Part shown: positions 23,340 to 33,156 of the stretch, in pieces | Numbering within the stretch: position 1 is the stretch's first letter | Layout: each line of letters starts with the position of its first letter | Source: Diadophis punctatus similis | Taxonomy: Eukaryota > Chordata > Lepidosauria > Squamata > Dipsadidae | DNA length: 64,000 nucleotides | NCBI GenBank assembly: GCA_023053685.1 | Contig: JALIGW010000016.1 | Location: 3,673,001 to 3,737,000 of the forward strand | Direction of reading: 5' to 3' | Made by a program: the position numbers and the translations under genes | The notes under the pieces: model-generated | Seen by the model: only the letters and a program-made list of their open reading frames with translations | Told to the model about the DNA's origin: nothing | Database searches by the model: none

Positions 23340-24000
23340 AACATAATACCAATCAGAAAAAAAAACAGAAATCCAAGAAACCAGCATGGCTGCACAAAGA
23401 CCTCACTGACAAATTGAATGAATAAAGGACAGATACAAAAATGGAAACACGGACACATAACTAAAGCAGAATATCAGCAGATAGCAAGAATCTGTAAAGA
23501 AAAAATCAGGAAACAAAAGCCTTGAATGAACAATGACTTGCAACAAAGGTGAAAGATAATATAAAAGATTCTTCCAATACATAAAAAAACAAGAAAAAAA
23601 TCAAGGAAACAGTTGGACCACTAAGGAGAGAAGGCAACACAGAGAAAGCCATGAGTTGCTTAACTCATTCTTTGCATGTCTTCTTGCAAAAAGAAATGCA
23701 ACCCAACTAACCAGAAATATAACTGGAAAGGAAAAAATAAAACAGACTGTAAACTAAAGTTAAAATAAGCAAAAACAGTAAGAGAACACCAGGTCCCAGA
23801 GTCCTAAAGGAGCTGGTAAATGAAATCTCAGAACCACTGCACATCTTAAAAAAAAAAATCTTGGGACACGGGGACCACCTGAGAAACTGGGAAAAAGCTA
23901 ATGTGGTTCCCATCTTCAAAAAGAAAGAAAAAAAAAACAACAAAATTCTGAGCCCTATCTAATGCAAAGAAAAGTAAAATCCTACCCCTAGGTAAGGAAA
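23340..24000 (+). pseudogene. Decayed CR1 pol fragment inside the LTR element
   Basis: Across frames it reads PAWLHKDLTDKLNE, KRFFQYIKKQE, PGPRVLKELVNEISEPLH, then KANVVPIFKK and LGKENQKY, in the order of CR1 pol (linker region, RT start, LGRKN block), with large parts missing. It is heavily mutated and follows the L1 fragment directly. Confidence 0.75.
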
Positions 24001-24379
24001 ACCAAAAATATAGATAACTATTATAAATTGGTGCAACAAATTAAAACAGATTTGGAGAAGTGGAAAAGAACCACCATAAAATGAGTATCCTGCAATGGCT
24101 AGCAGACAAAACAGGGCTGGGGGGGGGAGAAGGGGGGGAGAAGGGGGGGGAAGGAAATATCAAAGGATTTAGGAAGATACATTAACTTGGTTAAACAAAA
24201 AGCATGATTATTTTTTCCCTAAAATGATTTGTACTCAGACAACACACTATTCAATTGAAATTGGAATTTACATATGCCATAAAGTAAAATTAAAAGCAAA
24301 AATTACCCCCACACACACATACACACATGCAAACACACATTTCCCAGTTTTCTATGGTTTAAAGTAAAATTTAGAGGTA
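24001..24379. other. LTR element interior; G-rich run
   Basis: Includes three GGGGGGG-AGAA blocks (24119-24155) and a short CA run (24308-24340). No coding signal. Confidence 0.5.
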
Positions 24380-24521
24380 GGTACTCACCTTCTTTCCAAG
24401 CAGCCCTTGAATTGAAACTCAAAAACCCCTTTAAAACCTAATTCCCAATGGCCCAGGTCAAATAAATTTATTTAGGCCAGGATCATTGAGAGGTTACTTG
24501 GAATCCATCTGGCTCGCCAAT
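24380..24521 (-). promoter_or_regulatory. Candidate primer-binding site and leader splice donor
   Basis: On the minus strand, two bases after the 5' LTR, is TGGCGAGCCAGATGG (24519 downward), in the position of a tRNA primer site; I could not match it to a specific tRNA. About 130 nt further on, AAG|GTGAGT (break between 24389 and 24388) is a consensus splice donor. Confidence 0.5.
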
Positions 24522-24718
24522 TGTTATAAGGAATATTCTTTTAGGTTCAGTTCCAAGTGGGGAAAAAGACACTGGATTCATGAAGGTTGCTTGGAAGGAA
24601 GGTTTAATAGTGGACAGGAGCACATGGCTTGAGCCCCTGTACAGAAAAGGTAGCTTACATGGTTCCAGGTGTGGGTGGAGAGAAAAAGAGGAAGAGGAAT
24701 GCTGAGTTCCTGGTTTTT

Positions 24719-27364
24719 TTTTTTTTTTTTTTTCCAAAAAGTTTTATTAGTACAAAATTACATAGATAATAGCTAAACATTAAATAGAAAGTACAAACAT
24801 TTTTTTTAATTTTTCTCCCCCCTAACCCACCCCTTTCCCTCCCCCCCTCCCCCCCGGACTTCCCAGAGAGAGTACAGGGCATAATATCAATAAAATAAAT
24901 TTAAATTAAATTAAAAAATTTTGACTTCCACCTTATTTTTTTAAAACTTCAACTCCAAATTGTACACTAATAAAAATTCCTTCCTCCTCCTTTCAATCAT
25001 CTACCCTTCACAACATTTCTTCACTGTTAACTAAGAATTAAATGATTATTACATAAATGATGACTAAGTATTAAATACAAAAACCTTAAACTTCATCATA
25101 AAATCAATCAGTATATAAATAACATACTATTACTATATATCAGATTATAAGCACTAATTCCAAACTTTAAATAACCTTCCTCCCAAAAAAAAAAATGTTA
25201 AATCTAATTGTAATATTTTATAACTGGATAGATAACAATTCCAAATCTTTCTCACAATTAAATAAAACTTAAATTGATATTACACAAAAAATAACTAAAT
25301 AATAATACAAAAACCTTAAACTTCATCATAAATTCTACCACTCTATTAGTAACATAATGTTACTATGTATTAAATTATTAGGTTCAAAAAAGTTCTAAAT
25401 CTTTAAAAAGAATTAATAATACTTTGAATAAGCCCCCCAAAAAAAACAAAAGAAAAAAAAAGAATGCAAGAAGTAAAGAAAAGAAAAAAAAATTAAGGAA
25501 AGAAGGGAAAAAGAAAAGTACAGTCATAATGGCAACCATCTGTCCAATAAACTTCAACACTGCATCTTGTTGTATCTTGATGATGGTTGCATCTTTTTGT
25601 AACTTGATAATTTTGTAGTTGTCAGCTCGCCTCCCATCTGACCCCGATCTTCCATCTCCTTTTCCACACTGTAGACATCTGTCTGGCTCTGCCAATCATT
25701 TAAATTTTGTAAATCTGTTTCGATTTGAAGAGGAAGGGATGGCTTTCCCTCCTCCTCCTCTTTTGTTTTCATACATCTTTCCTCTGGAATCTTGGATATA
25801 TCAGCCTTTAAGACGTTGACATAAAATTCAGTAGCTTTCTTTGTTGTATTAAGCCGATATCTTTTTCCCAGAAATTTCACTGCAACTCCTGTTGGTGCTT
25901 CCCATTTGTAATGTAAATTTAACCTTTTAAATTCATCAATCAGAAAGGTATAATCTTTTCTGGCTTTGAGCATTTTAGAGGGAATTTCTTTCCATATCAT
26001 CAGTTCCTGGCCATTCACCTGCAGGTTATTCTTAAACGTCGCCTGTATAATCCTATTCCGTAAGGCTCTTGTAGTAAAGTATATTACAATATCCCTTGGT
26101 AGGTGTTTTTGTTTTGCATACCAGGAGTTGATTCTATATATTTTATCAATTTGCCTGGCTAGTTCTTCTTTAGACAGTCCAGACACCTGCTCCAAAGCTT
26201 CCACCATCCTTCCTTTCAAATCTTCATATAATCCTTCTTTCAACCCCCTGACCCTTATGGCAAATTCCATGGATCTGAATTGCGTCATTAACACCTCTGT
26301 TTCAAAATTTGCAATGTCATTTTGTATTTTATCTATGTATTCTACTGAAGTTGTCAAAACTTGTTTGTTTTCTTCAATGCGGTTTGCCAAAACTTCAATA
26401 TTTGTTGCTAGACCTTTACATACCTCCAACACATCATTTCTAATTTGTTGGTCAATATTCTTTAAAGCAGCCTGCATTTTATTATCTATTTCACTAATTT
26501 TTTGGTTAAATTCAACAATAAGTTCATCTTTCATAATCTTTAAGGTACTTATTAAATTTTCAGGTGTTAAAGACTTTGGGGGTGTTAACTCAGTGGTAAG
26601 TTGCATTTTAGAAATATAACCAGATGAATAATCCATTCTTTTATTCAAAACAATCTTTCCAGATTTTGAAGCCATTTTAGTATTTCCAGTGGTGAACAAA
26701 GAAAAAGCCAAGCCTCTAGTTAAAGTTCTTTTAAATTTCTTTTAAAATTCTTTCAAATTCCAAAGCCAGATAGAATTTTATTTTTAAAAAATTGTCAGTT
26801 ATTATTTAATCCAGAATCGGGAGACAGAGAGAGTAAAGCCAACTTTCAAAATCAAAAATTTCCATAAGAAAAAAAGCTGCTAGGGAAACGAAAGTTACTT
26901 TCACTTCTCCTCCCACTTTCTCCGATCGCCATGTTGTAGCCTAATAACTGTTACTTAGTTTCTTCCGAAGTGAAAATCAGCAGTGGAGTTGAAAGAAAAA
27001 AAAAATCTGTACTTGCCCTTTAAAATCCTGTCTCTCTCTGTCTGCTTGTTTAAACAATTAAGTAGTTGTAATCCCATTCACGAAGCAGCGGGTGGTCACG
27101 GCATCTTGCTCCGCAAAAGCGGAGGTTTCCAAGTCCCCGGAGCAAGAGACAGGCTGGCTGGGGAGCCCTCACCTTTCGCGCCCCTGGCTGACACTTGGGG
27201 CACTAGGGGGGGCTCTACCCCACCTGTCCGGCTCTCATCTCTCCCCTTTGCCCGGGGCAGAGACTTTCAAGCCGCCAGACAGCTGTTCTGGCGGCTTTAA
27301 CGGGGAAAAGGAAAGGCGCTCAACGAGGAGCGTCCGCGATGCAGCGATCCGGAACCGGAAGTCA
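24719..27364 (-). mobile_element. Half-L1 (HAL1-like) element: 5'UTR, ORF1, 3'UTR, no ORF2
   Basis: A 2.6-kb insertion with a 16-bp target duplication, a 20-nt A tail (plus-strand T run 24714-24733) and AATAAA just before it (24743-24748 on the complement). The 5' end is GC-rich, starting TGACTTCCGGTTCCGG, and gives a leader of about 650 nt. It encodes only ORF1. The roughly 840 bp between the ORF1 stop and the tail are AT-rich, with two related blocks around AACCTTAAACTTCATCATAA (25080-25100 and 25310-25330), and show no endonuclease or RT domain. It must have been mobilised by an ORF2 supplied in trans. The architecture resembles mammalian HAL1. Confidence 0.85.
25554..26711 (-). CDS. L1 ORF1p-like RNA-binding protein, intact
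   Basis: ORF1p coats L1 RNA as a trimer with nucleic-acid chaperone activity and is needed for retrotransposition. The 385-residue frame shows, in order, a lysine/serine-rich N-terminus, a heptad-rich coiled coil (about 45-145), an RRM-like domain opening with FRSMEFAIRVRGLKEG (about 145-160), and the conserved C-terminal domain (LPRDIVIYFTTRALRNRI about 204-221, then WKEIPSKMLKARKDY about 240-254 and YKWEAPTGVAVKFLGKRYRL about 268-287). The acidic/serine tail (310-385) is longer than usual. A second ATG (codon 13, MASKSGK) may be the real start. There are no stops or frameshifts, so the insertion is probably young. No partner ORF2 is present. Confidence 0.88.
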   Translation of the reverse strand: MAFSLFTTGNTKMASKSGKIVLNKRMDYSSGYISKMQLTTELTPPKSLTPENLISTLKIMKDELIVEFNQKISEIDNKMQAALKNIDQQIRNDVLEVCKGLATNIEVLANRIEENKQVLTTSVEYIDKIQNDIANFETEVLMTQFRSMEFAIRVRGLKEGLYEDLKGRMVEALEQVSGLSKEELARQIDKIYRINSWYAKQKHLPRDIVIYFTTRALRNRIIQATFKNNLQVNGQELMIWKEIPSKMLKARKDYTFLIDEFKRLNLHYKWEAPTGVAVKFLGKRYRLNTTKKATEFYVNVLKADISKIPEERCMKTKEEEEGKPSLPLQIETDLQNLNDWQSQTDVYSVEKEMEDRGQMGGELTTTKLSSYKKMQPSSRYNKMQC

Positions 27365-27731
27365 TGAGTTCCTGGTTTTTATAGTCTAAGTTGGGTCCCA
27401 CCTCTTAGATTTCCTTTTCCTGTATAGAAATGTATCCCATTGGCTCTTAGACCCCCCAGGGGCATGCTGGGGCATTTCTTGGCTTTTGTCTAATCCAGCT
27501 TTGGCTGAATGAAAGGGCCTTGGGCAAATCCTATTGTGGTTTTATTATGCAAAAGACTTCCAGTCCAGGTGAGAGGAATATGTGAGCTGGGGTGGGGGTT
27601 TCCAAGAGGAGTCTTTTGTTTGTTTAAAAGCATGTTTCCAGATGTGTTCCACAGAATATTTCCTACCTTTTAATATCTCCTAGGATATCTCATTTCCTAG
27701 GAGAGGGGTGGGTGCTAACTTCCTACAGTCT

Positions 27732-28324
27732 GGAGAAAACTGACAGAAAGAAATATTTTCCCTCTCTACAAAAAAGACCAGGGATCATCCAAAAATGTGG
27801 TGATGACGAACAATTTGCATACTTTTAAAGGGAGATTAAATTCATAGGGGATATGAATCAAAGGTAACCTTCAACATTTGGGTTGTAGGGGAACAACAAT
27901 AGGAAAAGAGTATCTTGTGAACATCACAGACAAATCTAGTTGGGAGGAAGAAAAGGCTGGACTAAAATGGATCTTGATCTGGTCCAGCAAGGCTAAATGC
28001 ACTAGAATACATTAAATGAATGGCAGGACGATTATGACTAGGCTGTTGTACCTGTTATGAAAGAAAGTAAATGGCAGGCAAGGCAAGTAATTTTGAAGCA
28101 TCCCCTACATGGAACTACATTTTTCAGTGACAGTTCAGTAAAATTTAATATAAGCTTCTAAACAAAAAGTTACAGCAAAGGCACTTACTATTTAATAACT
28201 TTGTTCGTTAGAATTCCCCAACCATCTTTTCAGCAGTACTGAGTGCTCACATATTATATTTATTAGGTGCACACAAATAATTGATCTGTACACTGATAAA
28301 ATTTGCATATAACATTCAACATTT
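27732..28324. other. Target sequence of the LTR element, old unidentified repeat
   Basis: The sequence before 19104 and after 27727 reads as one older degenerate repeat when joined. I cannot assign its family. Confidence 0.3.
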
Positions 28325-28616
28325 TATGTATGCTCTTCCTTCAGGGTGGCCCTGTCTTTGTTAGCCTTTTGTAAAGCTTTAAAGATGTGGCTATGTGCCC
28401 AAGCCTGGAGTCCTGAAAGTGTTAGGGGCCCTGTTAACTGGTTGCACTGTTATTTTTTAAGGTAATTATTATGGTAATCTTCTATTGTGTATATGTATGA
28501 TTTGTGAGTATTTTTGTTTTTATGTGTTTTATGATGTTAATTATTGGGATATTGTTTGACACCCAAATCAATTGGTTTGAGAAGGGCAGCTATAGACATT
28601 GAATAAATAAATAAAA
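28325..28616 (+). mobile_element. L2-like LINE 3' end
   Basis: A decayed version of the C-terminal block LLAFRKAxKTWL seen at 41268 and 50031 (here LLAFCKALKMWL) is followed by a 3' UTR ending in GAATAAATAAATAAAA. Confidence 0.6.
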
Positions 28617-28690
28617 TTATATAAGATTCAATATTTTGTGCAATTGATGTACACTGCACATTAAGGATCAACAATGCAGTACCTATGAGC

Positions 28691-29119
28691 CAGGGGTGGG
28701 TTGCTCATTTGTTGCTACCGGTGTGCTGCGCGTGCATTGTCATGTTGCGGGTGCGTGCATGTGCTACGCACGCGTGCCCCTCGCACAATTTTGCTTCCAC
28801 GCATGCGCTGAAGCAAAATCTCGCTGAAATCTCATGAGGGACATGCGTGCGCGCGCACAATTTTGGTTATTTTTTTCCTTCCGTGCATACGCAGAAGTGA
28901 AATCTTGCCAAAATCTCGCACATGTGCTCGTCCCCTCACAAGATTTTGGCGAGATTTCACTTCCGTGCATGCGCAGGAAGCAAAAAAAGCCAAAAAATTG
29001 CCAAAAAAAGATGGCGGACCGGTGAAGACAGCACCGGAGCCGCCGCACGCAAATTGCGCAATCGGCGACTTCCTACCGGAGCTGCGTAACTGGACCGCAC
29101 CGGTAGGAACCCACCCCTG
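28691..29119. mobile_element. hAT MITE (family C), well preserved
   Basis: Begins CAGGGGTGGGTTGCTC and ends GGAACCCACCCCTG. Flanks CTATGAGC (28683-28690 and 29120-29127) are a perfect 8-bp duplication. Contains ACGCATGCGCT, GTGCATGCGCAG and AAGATGGCGG (29008-29017), plus inverted CAAAATCTCGC blocks. Confidence 0.93.
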
Positions 29120-29127
29120 CTATGAGC

Positions 29128-30029
29128 CCAGTGTAAATGATGCTTGTATCAGTGCTAACCACGATGCTGCTTTCTCTTATTTCAATTGTTTGAATTATTT
29201 GGATAAGGCTTAGTGTATGACTCACCCTTGTTAAAGGAACCCTTAATGTGAATCATTTTGTTTCTGACAGTGACTATATGCAAACATTGTGGCTGATTTA
29301 GAAGATATTTTCAGAGCCTCTGGAACCATATCCACATTTCACAACAGCAAGTTTCTTCCTTCAGCATTCATTGGAGTAAATGAAAAATGAAAAACTTTTG
29401 TTATGAGCATTCGCTAGGCTCCATCTTGCTGTTCAAAAGCCCATTTATGGGCTTCCTCTCTGAAAATGTGACAACTTTGTGTTTGAAAAAGAATACAAAA
29501 TTATATTTAAAACATGTTTAATTCTTTTTTTTTTTTTTTTGCTTTAATGGATGTTTTAATTAATACATTTTAATCATAAACATCCCTTTTTCAGATCTAC
29601 CAAAATTAAGCAGAACAATTCTTCAAAATGATCATCGTCAGAATACCCTTAGCTTCTGGCTGCTTGAAGATGCTCACAGATTTAATCATTGTATGTATTC
29701 TACAAAAATCAGTGTCTTTGAACACTTTGCTAGTTCTTGTCTGAAAATATGAAAATATTTCCAGATAAACATTCTCTGAAATGAGACAAATATAATTCTG
29801 GTGCTCTAATGACACCTGCAAATAATAACAGAGAATTTATCTTGGCAGCACAAACAAGACCCAGTGATAATTCCCATTATTCAGAAACCAAAACAGAATC
29901 AGAACAAACAGTGAATGCTGTGGAAAAATCTGCAACTACATTTTGCAACTTCAATTTTATTGAAGGGGTGGGAGACAATTTGAGACAATTTTACATTCTA
30001 GGTCTCCCCCATGTACGTATGGTTTTATA
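29128..30029. other. Nothing recognised
   Basis: AT-rich intron with one T run (29525-29541). Confidence 0.5.
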
Positions 30030-30172
30030 TGTTTTTAAAACTCTTTTTAAACTGTTTTTAAATTATTATTATATTGTTTAGTTGTTGTTCTTTAAATGTT
30101 GTACGCCGCCCTGAGTCCCTAGGGAGTAGGGCGGCATATAAGAACACCAAAATAAAATAAATAAATAAAATA
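30030..30172 (+). mobile_element. L2-like LINE 3' end
   Basis: GTACGCCGCCCTGAGTCCCT, then AGGGAGTAGGGCGGCATATA, then an (AATAA)n tail. The hairpin and tail match the ends of the elements at 41268 and 50031. Confidence 0.8.
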
Positions 30173-30459
30173 ACAAATGAAGAATCTGTGTGGTTCCATG
30201 AATCCAGAAATTAGAAATACCATATCTGGATTGCAAAATTCCAAATGACCCCAGATAACAGCAGTGAATTAAGTTTTTCTGAATCAGATAAAAATGTCTT
30301 TAATTGTGATCTTTGATCAGTCTTTACAATAAAAATAGTACAATAAAAAAGTTTACCATAACTATTTGTTATTGGAATAAAGAAAAAATAATAAAACAAT
30401 AAAACAACATATCTATATCTAATCAAAAGTTTGGTGAAGATATTTGGCCATCTGATTAG

Positions 30460-30712
30460 TGAGTGTGAGGTTAGCATCCCTTAAAAAATAAATAAACATA
30501 AAATGTATCTGTGTGACCCTTGTATTTGGAAACGATTGGGGTGCTCAGAGCACGTCTTGGGGGATCATAGAAAAGGCACTGTATGACATGAGCGAGAGTT
30601 TCTATCACCCTGGATCCAGAAGGGCAAAGTCTTTGCAAATAAGGAATCCCATGAAATCTTCCCATAAGTAGAACTGATGGTAAGCATCGAAGTGGGAAAA
30701 GGCCCATTTACA
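30460..30712 (-). pseudogene. Non-LTR retrotransposon C-terminal fragment
   Basis: Reads QRLCPSGSRVIETLAHVIQC, a cysteine/histidine pattern (CxxG...ETxxH...C) found at the C-terminus of some LINE proteins. The same pattern recurs at 59250. The clade is unassigned. It may continue at 31353-31735, separated by the CR1 insertion. Confidence 0.5.
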
Positions 30713-30794
30713 TTTGCTTAGGGTTAGATTGTATAGATACCCCACATTAGAGGGCTTGCAACTATCTAACATTTGGCAACAGAATTCAGGGGCA

Positions 30795-31352
30795 CTGGTT
30801 ATATCATTATTATTAGTGCCGCTTTATAAAACCCTAGTAAGACCACACCTGGAATACTGCAGCCAATTTTGGTCACCATACAACAAAAAAGATGTTTTGA
30901 GACTGGAAAAAGTTCAAAGAAGAGCAACTAAGATGATCAAAGGCCTAGAGACTAAATCATATGAAGAACGGCTGCAGGTTTTGGGTCTGGCTAGTTGAAA
31001 TAAAAGAAGAATTAGAGGTGACATGATAGCACTATTTCAGTATTTGAGGGGCTGCCACAAAGAAGAGGGGGTCAAATTATTCTCCAAAGCACCGGAGGGC
31101 AGGACAAGAAACCATGGTTGGAAACTAATCAAAGAGAGAAGCAATCTGGAATTAAGGAGAAACTTTCTAACAGTGAGGACAATTAACCAGTGGAACAGTT
31201 GCCTCCAGAAATCGTGGACGCTCCATCACTGGAGGTTTTTAAGAAGAGTCTAGACAGTCACTTGTCTGAAATGGTATAGGTTCTCCTGCTTGAGCAGGGG
31301 GCTGGACTAGAAGACCTCCAAGGTCCCTTCCAGCTCTACTGTATTCTAAATT
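30795..31352 (+). pseudogene. CR1 LINE, 5'-truncated 3' portion
   Basis: Reads [19 protein letters not shown], then [26 protein letters not shown] and RRNFLTVRTINQWN, the C-terminal part of CR1 pol. One stop and one frameshift are present. It ends with GGGGGCTGGACTAGAAGACC and CAAGGTCCCTTCCAGCTC. Oriented opposite to the flanking LINE fragments. Confidence 0.85.
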
Positions 31353-31735
31353 TTGACGATCAAGGCCCCTGATTGTCTCTTTTACTGTTGATTTTGCCTT
31401 CTCCAGGGTTAATTGGTCTAAATATGAGGGTGATCTGGCTGTCACAACTGCCATCCCATTGATGGGCAGGGTTGCTTTGGTTTCCTGAATCTCTTTTTTG
31501 ACATCTGGTGGTAATATGGCACTGGAATCCAGAAATGATTTGTATACCTACCAGACACAACCTAGGAAATCCAGATGGTCTGCAACAAGTATGGATAGAT
31601 GTAAACGTTTTAAAGAAGGAACCATTCCATAATTTCAATGTGAACGGTCTCTTGGCAAATCTATTTAAATGTTGATTAGCAATAAATATACAATTTTCTG
31701 TTAGGGCTATGAAATCCAAAGAAATTATTCCAAAT
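31353..31735 (-). other. Possible continuation of the LINE fragment at 30460
   Basis: A 119-codon minus-strand frame with no clear domain. Its position suggests that one older LINE copy was split by the CR1 insertion. Confidence 0.3.
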
Positions 31736-31739
31736 CATG

Positions 31740-32450
31740 TTTGAAGGGTGCCCAGCCACCCTATTATCCATTTTTCGTCCTATCTACCATACACACCAGC
31801 AGAGCAGGCATGCTATGGGCTCCGCCAGTCAAGGAATTGTGATTGATGGGGTTCAGGAAAAGGACCTCCTCTGCTGTGGCTCCTGTCCTTTGGAACATTT
31901 TGCCCCCTCAGGTGAGATTGACTCACACCCTCCTGACTTTCTGTAAAGGCCTGAAGACCTGACTCTGCCAGATGGCTTGGGGCTCCAAAGGGGGAACCAT
32001 CACATTAGAGGGGGGTGATGAATTAAGTGGCAATCCCACCTCCCCTCCCATGCCTCCTGTTCCCTCCATCCCCATCTTTTAAATATTTATTTTTATTTAT
32101 TTTATTTGGAGGTTCTTCTATGCCGCCCTACTCCCTGAGGACTCAGGGCGGCGTACAACATTTTAATAAAACAACCAACCAACCAAATCATTAAAAGCAA
32201 TTTAAAAACAATTAATACATCTATATCACACAAACATACATGGGGGAGAACATCCGATGTAATAGTCTCTCAAAATTATATAAAATATAATTTTATTTAG
32301 AATGTGATTTCTATTTTATCACTTTAGAAACTTTTATCTGTTAAGGTTTCAATGTTTTAATACTGTCAGCCACCCAGAGTCATTTTGATATGAGACGTGG
32401 GGCAAATAAATTTAATAAATTAATGAATTAATAATAAATAAACACTATCA
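31740..32450 (+). mobile_element. L2-like LINE 3' portion, itself interrupted
   Basis: Decayed coding that aligns with LWNQLPP...TLLAFxKxxKT of the copy at 50031 is followed after the interruption (32085-32300) by a 3' end, GTCAGCCACCCAGAGTCATT, and an (AATAAATTAAT) tail at 32365-32450. Confidence 0.6.
32085..32300 (-). mobile_element. L2-like LINE 3' end, younger insertion
   Basis: On the minus strand GTACGCCGCCCTGAGTCCTC and GGAGTAGGGCGGCATAGAA, with a (TAAATAAA) tail at 32085-32105. It lies within the older plus-strand copy. Confidence 0.7.
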
Positions 32451-32714
32451 AAAAAACTCAAATAAGCAACAAAGGCCAACACAGTGTGAAACTAAATAAC
32501 GTACTAATGTCCACACTGAATGATTCTCTGAGGTATAAAGGTACTTCGGTTTCAGCTACTTGATAAACACGATTAGTTTTTCTTAAGAGCCGTTATATTC
32601 CACCCTATGCAAGACTTCGGTGCTCCCCGTATGAAGATAAAAATCTTTATTACTGCATCTGAATCTGTGGCAGGACACATTCATTATTTAAAGAAATATT
32701 TAGTGGTTCTAGCA

Positions 32715-33148
32715 CAGTGATGGCGAACCTTTTTTTCCTCGGGTGCCAAAAGTGCATGCACGTATGCTATTGCACATGCGCGAGTGCCCACACTCATAAT
32801 TCAATGCCTGGGGAGGGCGAAAACGGCCTCCCACTCCCCCACAGAGGCCCTCTGGAGGCCGGAAATGGCCCGTTTCCCAACTTCTGGTGGGCCCGGTAGG
32901 CCCATTTTTCGCCCTCCCCAGGCTCCAGAGGCTTCCCTGGAGCCTGGGAAAGGCAAAAATGCCCTCCCCCGTCACCCAGAGGCTCTCTGGAAGCCAAAAA
33001 CACCCTCACAGAGCCTCCGTGCGAGCAAAAAATCAGCTGGCTGGCAAACACATGCGCGCTGGAGCTGAGCTAGGCAACGGCTCGCGTGCCGGCAGATATG
33101 GCTACGCGTGCCACCTGTGGCACGCGTGCCATAGGTTCGCCATCACTG
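32715..33148. mobile_element. hAT MITE (family E)
   Basis: Termini CAGTGATGGCGAACC and GGTTCGCCATCACTG. Flanks TTCTAGCA (32707-32714 and 33149-33156) are a perfect 8-bp duplication. The GC-rich interior has CCTGGGGAGGGCGAAAA-type inverted blocks. ORFs inside are composition artefacts. Confidence 0.92.
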
Positions 33149-33156
33149 TTCTAGCA

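Larger units (their letters stand above)
19104..27727 (-). mobile_element. Full-length LTR retroelement (endogenous retrovirus-like, non-coding interior)
   Basis: Two 544-bp LTRs (the right one split by an L1) enclose 4,874 bp. The outer flanks are GTCT on both sides (19100-19103 and 27728-27731), a 4-bp target duplication. Orientation is minus: a polypurine tract abuts the inner edge of the left LTR, a TGG-starting candidate primer site and an AAG|GTGAGT splice donor follow the right LTR, and the LTR TATA and poly-A signals read on the minus strand. I can find no gag, pol or env domain in the interior. It holds two tandem-repeat blocks and decayed L1 and CR1 fragments. It is therefore a non-autonomous element, inserted in the sense direction in the MTUS2 intron. 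Confidence 0.85.
24522..27727 (-). repeat. 5' LTR (right copy), split by a half-L1
   Basis: LTR segments 24522-24718 and 27381-27727 sum to 544 bp, the same length as the left LTR. The L1 insertion lies at the T run of the minus-strand TATAAAAA box, with TGAGTTCCTGGTTTTT (24703-24718 and 27365-27380) duplicated. The junction TTTTT/AT fits the L1 endonuclease site. The TATA box itself survives at 27377-27383. Confidence 0.9.

Noticed and set aside
25966..26619. 217-codon plus-strand ORF
   Set aside because: It is the antisense shadow of L1 ORF1, low complexity in sequence and without homology features.
19104..27727. Two unrelated solo LTRs rather than one element
   Set aside because: The matching GTCT outside flanks, the PPT at one inner edge and the TGG-starting site with splice donor at the other, and equal 544-bp lengths favour one element. 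The 4-bp match alone could be chance, so this is not excluded absolutely.
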